The translations under genes were made by a program, and so were the position numbers. Below are positions 57,698-64,000 of a stretch of 64,000 bases of DNA, in pieces. Origin of the DNA: Pseudomonas furukawaii (GTDB taxonomy: Bacteria > Pseudomonadota > Gammaproteobacteria > Pseudomonadales > Pseudomonadaceae); contig NZ_AP014862.1 in assembly GCF_002355475.1 (NCBI RefSeq), positions 5,952,001-6,016,000 on the forward strand. The letters are read 5' to 3'. The number at the start of each line of letters is the position of its first letter. The first letter of the stretch is position 1. The notes under the pieces were generated by a model. The model searched no databases. It was not told the DNA's origin and saw nothing but the letters and a program-made list of their open reading frames with translations.

Positions 57698-58486
57698 TCA
57701 GTGCGGCTCTTTCGGGCCGCAGCAGCCGCCGGCAGGGTTGGACGGTTTCGGGGCGCAGCAGGGCTCAACTACGACCACCGTGGATTTGGGGGAACAGCAG
57801 GTATCCGGATGTCCCACCGTCTGGCTGCCACAGCTGCTGGCTGTGGCTGCCGGTTGGGGGTTCGGGGGCGTAGAGGCGGTCCGCCATTCGGCCCAAGCTT
57901 CGGTGATGACCTGCCAGGCGGAGTGCAGGAACAAGGTAGCGATGGCCAAGCCGACCGCCACATCCGGCCAGAGGCTTCCGGTGAGTGCAACTAGGGCCGC
58001 GGCGACGATTACGCTGCTGTTGGCCAGCAGGTCGTTGCGCGAGCAAAGCCAGGTGGAGCGCATGTTCAGGTCATCGCTGCGGTGCGCATAAAGCAAAGCA
58101 AAGCACACGCCGTTGGCGAGCAAGGCAAGCGCGCCCACGGCGCCCATCCAGTCGGCGGCCGGCACCTCGTTCAGCAGCAGCTTGCGCACGGCGTCGGCGA
58201 TCACCACCAGGCCGAACAGCAACATGAAGCCGCCTTTGAACAGCGCCGCGCCGGCCCGAGCCCGAACACTGCGGTGCAGCACGAAGAGGGTCAGGGCATA
58301 CACCGAGGCATCGCCGAACATATCCAGCGAATCGCCCAGCAGCGCGGTCGACCCGGCGATCCAGCCGGCGCTGAACTCCACCAGGAACATCAGGGCATTG
58401 ATGGCCAGGACGATGTAGAGCACTCGGCTTTGCCGGGCTCGCAGCTGGGCCAGTTCCCCGGCCTTGCTTTCGCAGCAGCTGTCCAT
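57698..58486 (-). CDS. CDF-type cation transporter with Cys-rich tail
   Basis: 262 residues. N-terminal MDSCCESK; CDF helices with SLDMFGDASVYALTL and CSRNDLLANSSV. There is an unusual C-terminal tail with clusters SSCGSQ, DTCCSPKS, EPCCAPKP and GGCCGPKEPH, a likely soft-metal binding arm. The core is related to the second transporter at 59877. Divergent from a MerR gene, with the operator between them. Confidence 0.88.
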   Translation of the reverse strand: MDSCCESKAGELAQLRARQSRVLYIVLAINALMFLVEFSAGWIAGSTALLGDSLDMFGDASVYALTLFVLHRSVRARAGAALFKGGFMLLFGLVVIADAVRKLLLNEVPAADWMGAVGALALLANGVCFALLYAHRSDDLNMRSTWLCSRNDLLANSSVIVAAALVALTGSLWPDVAVGLAIATLFLHSAWQVITEAWAEWRTASTPPNPQPAATASSCGSQTVGHPDTCCSPKSTVVVVEPCCAPKPSNPAGGCCGPKEPH

Positions 58487-58518
58487 GAACCAATCCTCCT
58501 CTACGGTACATAGCCCGT

Positions 58519-58549
58519 AGAATGAGGGTTATAGTAACTATAAGGTCAA
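58519..58549 (-). promoter_or_regulatory. MerR-type promoter/operator before the Cys-rich CDF gene
   Basis: On the minus strand TTGACC (58544-58549), then 19 bases containing the perfect dyad TTATAGT-T-ACTATAA (58529-58543), then CATTCT as a weak -10. Long 19-base spacing with a central dyad is typical for MerR activators. The divergent merR start is only 11 bases away. Confidence 0.65.
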
Positions 58550-58554
58550 GCGCT

Positions 58555-58962
58555 ATGAACGAGCCCAGATTCACCGTTGGTCAACTGGCCACGGCGACAG
58601 CTACCAAGGCTGTCACCATCCGCTATTACGAGAGTATGGGTCTGTTGCCGGCCGTCCAACGCAGTTCGTCAGGCTACCGTCAGTACTCGGCGCAAGATCG
58701 GGACCGCCTGGTTTTTATCCGGCGCAGTCGTGCCTTGGGTTTTAGCCTTGACGATGTCCGCGAGTTATTGAGCTTTTCTGACCATCGGCAGGATTCCTGC
58801 GCGGCGGTTGATGCAAAGATCGCGGAGCAACTGGCCCAGGTCAGATTGCGGATACGTGATCTCCTGGGATTGGAGCAAGAACTGCAACGACTGATTGATT
58901 GCTGCCAGGGAGGAGTGATCGAGCAATGCCGCATCATTGAGTCGCTGACGGGGCACCAATGA
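58555..58962 (+). CDS. MerR-family metal regulator (CadR/PbrR-like)
   Basis: 135 residues from ATG 58555 (MNEPRFTVGQLATAT). Winged helix (AVTIRYYESMGLLPAVQRSSSGYR), a dimer helix and the metal loop with cysteines at DSCAAVD, LIDCCQGG and IEQCRI, the three-cysteine pattern of CadR/PbrR/ZntR. It activates the divergent CDF gene and perhaps the similar promoter at 60797. Confidence 0.9.
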   Translation: MNEPRFTVGQLATATATKAVTIRYYESMGLLPAVQRSSSGYRQYSAQDRDRLVFIRRSRALGFSLDDVRELLSFSDHRQDSCAAVDAKIAEQLAQVRLRIRDLLGLEQELQRLIDCCQGGVIEQCRIIESLTGHQ

Positions 58963-59086
58963 GCGCTTCAAGCGAAGCACCCGTCATGACGGTCCCGTCG
59001 TCCACTTCGTCGGCCAGATGTCGTCTCCGTGAGATAAGTGCCGGCGACAGGATCATTTTTTAGGCCGCTGATCGAGGAGCCTATTT

Positions 59087-59218
59087 GTGGAAGGCACGTT
59101 CGCGAAGATAAGTTTGTTGGGGGCAATTAATGAGTCGCCCTGCGAGGCATTCGTGCTGCTGGTTTTGACCCTCGTCGCTCTATGGGCCGCTCATAAGCTT
59201 TTCCTGGCTCGAGGCTAA
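59087..59218 (+). CDS. Small predicted membrane peptide
   Basis: 43 codons from GTG 59087, with GAGGAG eight bases earlier. EAFVLLVLTLVALWAAHKLF forms one membrane helix. No family recognised; it lies between merR and the broken cadA. Confidence 0.4.
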   Translation: MEGTFAKISLLGAINESPCEAFVLLVLTLVALWAAHKLFLARG

Positions 59219-59261
59219 TTGAACCGCCCACGCGACGGAAGTTGGCTAGTCGTCAATAACT

Positions 59262-59500
59262 TCCGCCATCAGCGAATTCCACGAGCTGGGCGTGAAGACC
59301 TTGATGTTGATGGCTGACAACGCGCATACCGCCGAGGCCATTGCCGACCAGGTCGGCAACGACGATGCTCAGGACAGCTTGCTGCCGCCCGAAAAAACTC
59401 AACGCGATCGAAACCCTGATCAAGCACCGAGGCACTGTGGGGATGGTCGACGACGGCATCAATAAGGCATCTGAGCTAAAGATTAGTAACCGTCCGGCCA
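59262..59500 (+). pseudogene. cadA-type P-type ATPase relic, HAD part
   Basis: Reads AISEFHELGVKTLMLMADN, then AHTAEAIADQVGNDDAQDSL, and after a frame shift LNAIETLIKHRGTVGMVDDG. These match the P-domain of Cd/Zn ATPases. The invariant GDGxND is changed to DDGINK. N-terminal membrane parts and the phosphorylation site are missing. The other end of the gene is at 63060-63189. Confidence 0.85.
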
Positions 59501-59504
59501 ATAC

Positions 59505-59620
59505 ACCTCCCCGATGTCAGCGAGAAACTCGACTACATGCCAGGCACCTTCACGGTCGAGCGGCATGTTCGCGTGGGGCAGGTCTCTCAGAATTCATGTC
59601 ATCGACGGGCTAGTCTGATC
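59505..59620 (+). pseudogene. IS66 transposase (TnpC) internal relic
   Basis: HLPDVSEKLDYMPGTFTVER followed by HVR, then HVID, is the conserved EKLDYTPGxFxVxRHxR segment of TnpC, with the cysteine knot between deleted. It is fused directly to the cadA relic. Confidence 0.75.
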
Positions 59621-59689
59621 TGACACCCTGCGCCTGGGGGGGGAGGTTGATGTCAACCGTCGACTAAGTCAGAAATCAGGAAGGGGTTA

Positions 59690-59820
59690 CCGTTCGCGTA
59701 CCTCTAGGTAGGCGAACGGAGCATCACACCTTGCCGGGGGGCCCAGCTGTGCACCAACAGTTCGACCAAGGCGCTAGCATTCCGGGTCGGCAGGCACGTG
59801 AACACGTCCTTTTAGGCTGA
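59690..59820 (-). mobile_element. IS66-family 3' end relic (copy A)
   Basis: The minus strand encodes KDVFTCLPTRNASALVELL and VHSWAP, a TnpC C-terminus. Just beyond is a subterminal hairpin with 14-base arms (59690-59703 and 59706-59719, one mismatch) and loop CT. Confidence 0.7.
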
Positions 59821-59876
59821 TTTCCTCCCTGCCATACCTCCACATTGCTTAATCGGCGGAGGTTTGAGCATGGTCA

Positions 59877-60767
59877 TCAAGCCTTCATGGCAAGAATTCG
59901 CCGCCCGCCGTTGAGGACAAGTAGGCCGACAGCAAAACCAATCACAAGGTCGGGATAAGGCGAATCTGTAAGCATCACCAGTAGGCCAGCAACAATAACC
60001 CCTAGGTTGGCCAACACATCGTTTGCTGAGAAAATCCAGCTTGCTCGCATGTGAGCGCCACCATCTCGGTGTTTTGCTATCAATAGCAGACAGCCAACAT
60101 TGGCCACAAGGGCAACCATGCCAACCCCCATCATCAGCAATGACTCGGGTTCGCTTCCAAAAATAAATCTGCGAACAACTTCCAGTAAAACGCCCAACGC
60201 GAGCGCTATTTGTAGAAAACCCGACAGATGCGCGGCCTTAAGCTGTAGCCCCTTGCTCCGTCCAACAGCATAGAGGGCAAGGCCATAAACAGCGGCATCG
60301 GCGAACATATCCAGCGAATCCGCGATCAGCCCTGTGGACTCAGCAATAACCCCGAGAATCAGCTCGGCTACAAACATAAGAGCATTGATTCCCAACAAGG
60401 CTTTAAGCACCCTGGACTCACCTAGGGCCTCCTGGGCGTCAGCCTGCCCTCTCTGCGCGATCTCGCCTGGTGCACAAGCCCGCGTACCTATCAGGGTCGA
60501 GCCAAGGCCCAAGGAATCGAGCTTGCTAGCGTGCAGATCTATCTTCCCCGTGTGATAGACGTGAACGCGCCGTTGACCAAGATCGAAGGATAACGACTCG
60601 ATACCTTCCCGCCCCTCCAAAGCCAAGCGAATCATCCGCTCTTCAGAGGGACAGTCCATCTTGGACACTGAAAATTCGCTGACCCAGGCGCTCCCTTTAG
60701 TTGGGGTGGCCACCTCATTCAGCGGTGCAACGCCGTGCGTACAACCACAAGCTTTGTCGCCACTCAT
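59877..60767 (-). CDS. CDF cation transporter with N-terminal HMA-like domain
   Basis: 296 residues from ATG 60767 (MSGDKACGCTHG). N-terminal Cys motif, then an HMA-like ferredoxin fold (SEFSVSKMDCPSEERMIRLA, a MDCPSE metal site), then a CDF membrane part with SLDMFADAAVYGLALY and FSANDVLANLGV. CDF plus HMA in one chain lets soft metal be captured and exported. It has a strong MerR-type promoter but no adjacent regulator. Confidence 0.88.
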   Translation of the reverse strand: MSGDKACGCTHGVAPLNEVATPTKGSAWVSEFSVSKMDCPSEERMIRLALEGREGIESLSFDLGQRRVHVYHTGKIDLHASKLDSLGLGSTLIGTRACAPGEIAQRGQADAQEALGESRVLKALLGINALMFVAELILGVIAESTGLIADSLDMFADAAVYGLALYAVGRSKGLQLKAAHLSGFLQIALALGVLLEVVRRFIFGSEPESLLMMGVGMVALVANVGCLLLIAKHRDGGAHMRASWIFSANDVLANLGVIVAGLLVMLTDSPYPDLVIGFAVGLLVLNGGRRILAMKA

Positions 60768-60796
60768 CCTGTTCACCGTCCACTCAGTAAACCGCC

Positions 60797-60827
60797 TTAA
60801 TACACCCTGTAGCGGGTACAGGGTCAA
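60797..60827 (-). promoter_or_regulatory. MerR/CadR-type promoter-operator of the HMA-CDF gene
   Basis: On the minus strand TTGACC (60822-60827), 19-base spacer, TATTAA (60797-60802). The spacer region holds a perfect dyad ACCCTGTA / TACAGGGT (60804-60811 and 60817-60824) with a 5-base centre. This is the classic CadR/PbrR arrangement. Confidence 0.85.
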
Positions 60828-61307
60828 CCTTTGACCAACGTCAGGTTATGCCCATATTCGAGGCCTATATTGGACAGTGGCAATCCACTCCCTGCCTACC
60901 ATCCCCTGCAAGGATCTGAATTATGAAAGCATCCAAACTCGCCGCCCTCGCTTTGGCGGCTGTGCTTTTCCCCGTCCTAGCTTTTGCGCAGCAGGACGCT
61001 AACGCCGCCAAGCCGACTCAGCAGCCGATGAGCATCGAGCAATTTGACCAGGAGATGGCGAAGGCGCAGGAAAACCTGAAGAACATGCAGGAGCAGATGA
61101 GCCTAATCCAGAAGACGACCGATCCGGCGCAGCGCCAGAAACTGATGCAACAGCACCAGGCCATGATGCAGCAAGGAATGCAGATGATGAATGGAATGTG
61201 GGGTGAAGGAATGATGGGGTGCTGCGGGGGCGGCATGATGGGCGGTCACATGATGGGGAATGGTCACATGATGGGTTGGGGCCAAATGGGCAGCCACTAC
61301 TCGGGTT

Positions 61308-62168
61308 CTACCCCATTTCCACGGACGGTTTGAAAAGGGCTGAAAACTTCAGATCTTGCCTGGCGACTCTACGACGCATTCTCGGGTTGTGAAACCGCTC
61401 GATGTAATCGAATAGATCTGCTCGTGCTTCATCGCGAGTTCGATACGACTGATGGGCAACCCGCTCCCGTTTGAGCTGACCGAAGAAGCCTTCACAGGCA
61501 GCGTTGTCGCCGCAATGCCCGACGGCACTCATGCTGCAAACCAGCGTGTTGCGATTCAGAAAGCGCTGGTAGTCAGCACTGGTGAATTGGCTGCCGCGAT
61601 CCGAATGCAGGATCACTGACCAGTCACCCTGGCGCTGCCAGATTGCCATCTCCACTGCTCGGATCACCATTTGCCGATCCTGGCGGTGATGCATCGACCA
61701 ACCGATCACCAGCTTGCTGTACAGGTCGAGCACTACGCACAGGAAGAGTTTGCCTTCCAGTGTGGCTATTTCCGTGATGTCCGTGACCCACTTGCGCTCC
61801 GGTTCCTGTGCAGTGAAATCGCGCTCCAGGAGGTTTTTCACGCCTGCTGGGCGGCCACTGACGGCTCTTCCGAAGCCACGTCGTTTCCGGCGTGGCCAGC
61901 CTTGAATTCGCTCAGCCGCCATCAGGCGAGCAACTCGGTTCAGGCTGACGACTTCGCCCTCGTCGAGCAAATCCTCGTGCATTCGTGGCGCTCCAATCAC
62001 GCCCCGGCTGTCCTCGTGAATCTCCCGAATGCGCTTCACCAAGCGCGCATTCTCCTGAGCTCGCGCACTTGGTTCACGATCCTGCCAGGCGTAATAGCCG
62101 CTGGCAGAAACCTTCAGGCAACGGCACATCAATCGTACCGGGTACTCGTTGCGGCAGCGCTGGATCAC
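61308..62168 (-). CDS. IS3 transposase OrfB (DDE integrase domain)
   Basis: 286 residues from GTG 62168, overlapping the orfA stop (GTGA). HTH_21-type start ([19 protein letters not shown]) and rve domain: D in [17 protein letters not shown] in [17 protein letters not shown] in [15 protein letters not shown]. Normally made as an OrfAB fusion by frameshifting. Confidence 0.92.
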   Translation of the reverse strand: MIQRCRNEYPVRLMCRCLKVSASGYYAWQDREPSARAQENARLVKRIREIHEDSRGVIGAPRMHEDLLDEGEVVSLNRVARLMAAERIQGWPRRKRRGFGRAVSGRPAGVKNLLERDFTAQEPERKWVTDITEIATLEGKLFLCVVLDLYSKLVIGWSMHHRQDRQMVIRAVEMAIWQRQGDWSVILHSDRGSQFTSADYQRFLNRNTLVCSMSAVGHCGDNAACEGFFGQLKRERVAHQSYRTRDEARADLFDYIERFHNPRMRRRVARQDLKFSALFKPSVEMG

Positions 62169-62461
62169 CGTGTACCGCTCGATGACTCCTTGGCAAAGTA
62201 CGCTGCCGCGTCTCTTAAAAAATCACGTTCCTTGGTTACTCGGGCCAACTCGCGCTTGAGACGGGCAAGCTCCTCATCCCGCGGACTTCCCGTTCCAGGG
62301 AAGACTTTCTCAGTGCCTGGTTGCGCCTCCCGAACCCAGCGGGTGAGCAGGTTGGGAGCCACACCAATCTCTAGGGCCACCTGTCGGCAGCTGGCCCCTG
62401 AACGACGAACTAGCTCGATGGCTTCCCGCTTGAACTCGGGACTGTATTTCTTGCGCTTCAT
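62165..62461 (-). CDS. IS3 transposase OrfA (helix-turn-helix)
   Basis: 98 residues from ATG 62461 ([15 protein letters not shown]) with GGAG upstream. HTH_Tnp_1 domain ([21 protein letters not shown]) and a leucine-zipper tail ([20 protein letters not shown]). Confidence 0.9.
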   Translation of the reverse strand: MKRKKYSPEFKREAIELVRRSGASCRQVALEIGVAPNLLTRWVREAQPGTEKVFPGTGSPRDEELARLKRELARVTKERDFLRDAAAYFAKESSSGTR

Positions 62462-62690
62462 GAACACTCCTTCAGCTCGGTGTGAGCTTACTTGAAAGTG
62501 TCCGTGCTAACGGGGTAGAACCCCTCCCAGATGACGCCTGAGCAGATGAAGCAACATCAATACATGATGGACAGGTACATGGGTATGCAGCAGATGATGA
62601 TGGATCAGATGATGCAGCATCAGCAGCACATGGGCACGCCGCCTCGCTAAGACCCCAGGCTTGTTCCACTGGAAGCGCCCTATTCCCACT

Positions 62691-62975
62691 GTTAAGCGTC
62701 TGCCCAACTCACCTGGCGTGAGTTAGGCAGGCCCCCGCCGATGCGGCAGCAGTTGGCCGATCTCACTCGCCCGCTGCGTCGGCAGCCGCGTCAGCACATC
62801 CTTCAAATAGGCATACGGGTCATGCCCATTCATCCGGGCCGACTGGATCAAGCTCATGATCGCCGCCGCCCGCTTGCCACTGCACAGTGATCCGGCAAAC
62901 AGCCAGTTCGAGCGTCCAAGTGCCCACGGCCGGATCTGGTTCTCGACCCAGTTGTTATCGATGGGCACAGCACGT
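62691..62975 (-). mobile_element. IS66-family 3' end relic (copy B)
   Basis: The minus strand encodes VPIDNNWVENQIRPWALGRS ... MNGHDPYAYLKDVLTRLPTQ, the TnpC C-terminus. The terminus lies near GTTAAGCG at 62691, with a subterminal hairpin (62700-62712 / 62718-62730, 12 of 13 paired). Upstream TnpC parts are gone. Same orientation as copy A. Confidence 0.85.
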
Positions 62976-63059
62976 TCAACAACTGGGCAGACGGACACCG
63001 ATCGACATCTCTGCACTAAATTGCCCCTCGGTACGCCAAGAGCTTCGTGTAGAAGGTGT

Positions 63060-63189
63060 GGAGGGGATCAAGGCCTTCTTCCTGGTCGTCACGCTGACCA
63101 GCTACGCTACGATGTGGATGGCGGTGTTTGCCGACATGGGAGTGAGCTTGTTCGTCGCCTTGAACGGTCAGCGTTTGCTGCGCAAGTGA
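63060..63189 (+). pseudogene. cadA-type P-type ATPase relic, C-terminal end
   Basis: Reads EGIKAFFLVVTLTSYATMWM, then AVFADMGVSLFVALNGQRLL and RK before the stop. This is the last membrane helix and tail of a Cd/Zn ATPase (WMAVFADxGxxxxVxxNxxRLL). It lies 3.6 kb from the HAD part. Confidence 0.85.
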
Positions 63190-63196
63190 GGGTGAA

Positions 63197-63544
63197 ATGA
63201 ACCGTGATATGCGTGAAGCTATCAATGAATCGCTTCTGAATGCCCGGCAGGCGCTGGGGGCGAAATCCCCACCGCAGGCTTACCCCTGGTTGGAGCGAGC
63301 CCACATCCTTGCCCAGAAAAGCCCCCTGCTCCATAGCTATAGCCACTGGCTGATGCTTCAGGCGGGCTGGATGGAACGCGATTACCGGGAGATGCTTGGC
63401 CAGGTACCGCGCATTCTTGCAGCCTTGCTGTTCTCCAAGGTCTGGGTGCCAGAGGGCAATACCGGACGGGCAAGAGTCAGCGCCTTTCGGCCGATGCCGA
63501 TTTCAGCGGAGTTGAAACAATTACTGCAAGGCGAGCGTCGATGA
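63197..63544 (+). CDS. DUF3703 protein
   Basis: 115 residues (MNRDMREAINESLLNARQAL) with GAGGGTG before the ATG. AYPWLERAHILAQ, HWLMLQAGW and the tail GNTGRARVSAFRPMPIS are the DUF3703 signature. It accompanies czc/cad operons; its function is unknown. It follows the cadA stop by 7 bases, the usual order. Confidence 0.88.
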   Translation: MNRDMREAINESLLNARQALGAKSPPQAYPWLERAHILAQKSPLLHSYSHWLMLQAGWMERDYREMLGQVPRILAALLFSKVWVPEGNTGRARVSAFRPMPISAELKQLLQGERR

Positions 63545-63690
63545 GGGCTTATCGCAATGCTCTCGCTGGCGAACGGCTGGGTTTTGGTGGGGAATTGCAG
63601 TCGTGGTGGAAGTGCTTGAGCAATGCCTCAAGTATGCCATTGAGCAATGTCAGAGCTGGGAGCATCGCTCACCGTAAGTCCCTTCCTTAA
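63541..63690 (+). other. Short open frame overlapping DUF3703
   Basis: 49 codons (MRAYRNALAGERLGFGGELQ...) whose ATG overlaps the DUF3703 stop by ATGA. It runs into the lspA relic in another frame. It may be translated but resembles nothing I know and may be chance. Confidence 0.3.
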
Positions 63691-63915
63691 CCTGGTGCAT
63701 GCCCAGAATACCGTTGCGATGTTCAGCTCAGCCTCATCCTGGGTGGAGCGGTGGGCAATCTCATCGACCGAGCTGTCCGTGCCTATGTTGTGGACAACCT
63801 GGACTTCCACTACCAAGGCTGGCACTAGCCAACAATCAACTTGGCGGACAGCTCGATCGTCGGCGGTGCGTTGCTGGTGATGGTCGGCGGTACGGTGAGA
63901 CCCGCAGTGCAAGCG
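63645..63915 (+). pseudogene. lspA: lspA (signal peptidase II) relic
   Basis: [20 protein letters not shown] then, after a frame change, [33 protein letters not shown] and, past a stop, NLADSSIVGGALLVMVGG. The GNLIDR and FHxQGW motifs of LspA are clear. The N-terminus is missing and stops interrupt it. lspA-like genes are common passengers of cad/czc clusters. From 63916 to the edge nothing is recognised. Confidence 0.8.
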
Positions 63916-64000
63916 GGTCGCCGTGATGAAAAGCGATCTTGGTGACCTCGACAACATCCCTGGTTGGACGTACCGGCACGAAGCGCCCCAGAAACCGGCT

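Larger units (their letters stand above)
61303..62523 (-). mobile_element. IS3-family insertion sequence, 1221 bp, apparently complete
   Basis: Terminal inverted repeats GGGTTCTACCCC match perfectly over 12 bases and continue to CACGGAC with mismatches. It is flanked by CTC on both sides (61300-61302, 62524-62526), a 3-bp target duplication. Two overlapping transposase frames are intact, so it may be active and recent. Confidence 0.9.
60923..62650 (+). pseudogene. Met/His-rich periplasmic protein gene interrupted by an IS3 element
   Basis: The 5' part (60923-61302) has signal peptide MKASKLAALALAAVLFPVLA, a helical region and a Met/Gly/His-rich stretch (GMWGEGMMGCCGGGMMGGHM). The 3' part (62527-62650) reads QMTPEQMKQHQYMMDRYMG and ends HMGTPPR. 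Removing the IS and one CTC copy restores a single 167-residue frame. The unbroken protein would be a periplasmic copper or silver binder. It is divergent from the HMA-CDF gene. Confidence 0.85.
30376..64000. mobile_element. Genomic island inserted in comM (left boundary near 30376-30382; right end not seen)
   Basis: Everything right of the comM break differs from the core: lower and patchy G+C, IS relics, defence and metal genes, and no core synteny. comM is a documented target of Tn6022/AbaR-type heteromeric-transposase elements. The left end carries paired direct repeats and a TnsE-like gene. The missing 3' half of comM and any TnsABC/TniABC genes should lie beyond 64000. The exact boundary base and target duplication cannot be set without the other end. 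Confidence 0.8.

Overview
The window is a piece of a high-GC Pseudomonas chromosome. The first 30.4 kb keep a conserved Pseudomonas core gene order. It starts with a cytochrome c-FTR1 iron permease, then algP-algQ, dsbB, the overlapping hemC-hemD-hemX-hemY run, algZ-algR, argH and cyaA. It continues with rnk, cyaY, lppL-lysA-dapF-DUF484-xerC-HAD, sutA, amtB-glnK, ubiK and the first 76 or so codons of comM. Almost every frame is tight, many stops and starts overlap by ATGA, and I see no damaged gene in this part.

At about 30376-30382 comM is cut after ...ADLPK, and everything from there to the right edge is an accessory island. Its composition is lower in G+C and uneven. The left end has two 13-bp direct repeats whose starts are 42 bp apart and a gene that I read as a divergent TnsE, so the island looks like a Tn7/Tn6022-type element in comM, a known attachment gene for such elements. 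The right end and the core transposase genes are not in the window.

The first cargo block (30.4-39.1 kb) is defence-like. It has an AAA ATPase plus subtilisin protease pair (IetAS type), an orphan AbiEi-like regulator with its own palindrome and an inositol-monophosphatase-like enzyme. After a graveyard of IS3 and IS21 fragments comes an island-borne MvaT-family xenogeneic silencer.

The second block (39.2-64 kb) is a large metal and thiol-redox resistance region. It holds czcD, czcRS, czcCBA, a SCO copper chaperone, an OprD porin, two paralogous small periplasmic proteins and an orphan sensor kinase. TlpA-CcdA, DsbA, an isoprenylcysteine methyltransferase-like membrane protein, PCu(A)C, two further CDF transporters and a MerR regulator follow. 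A 16-bp palindrome, ATTACA-N4-TGTAAT, occurs upstream of czcC, oprD and both small periplasmic genes. It suggests one CzcR/CopR-type regulon joining efflux, porin and the small proteins.

The right-hand 5 kb is decaying. A cadA-type P-type ATPase is split by 3.6 kb of inserted DNA bracketed by IS66 remnants. A Met/His-rich periplasmic protein gene is interrupted by an intact-looking 1221-bp IS3-family element with a 3-bp target duplication, and lspA is a relic. No rRNA, tRNA or CRISPR array was recognised anywhere in the window.
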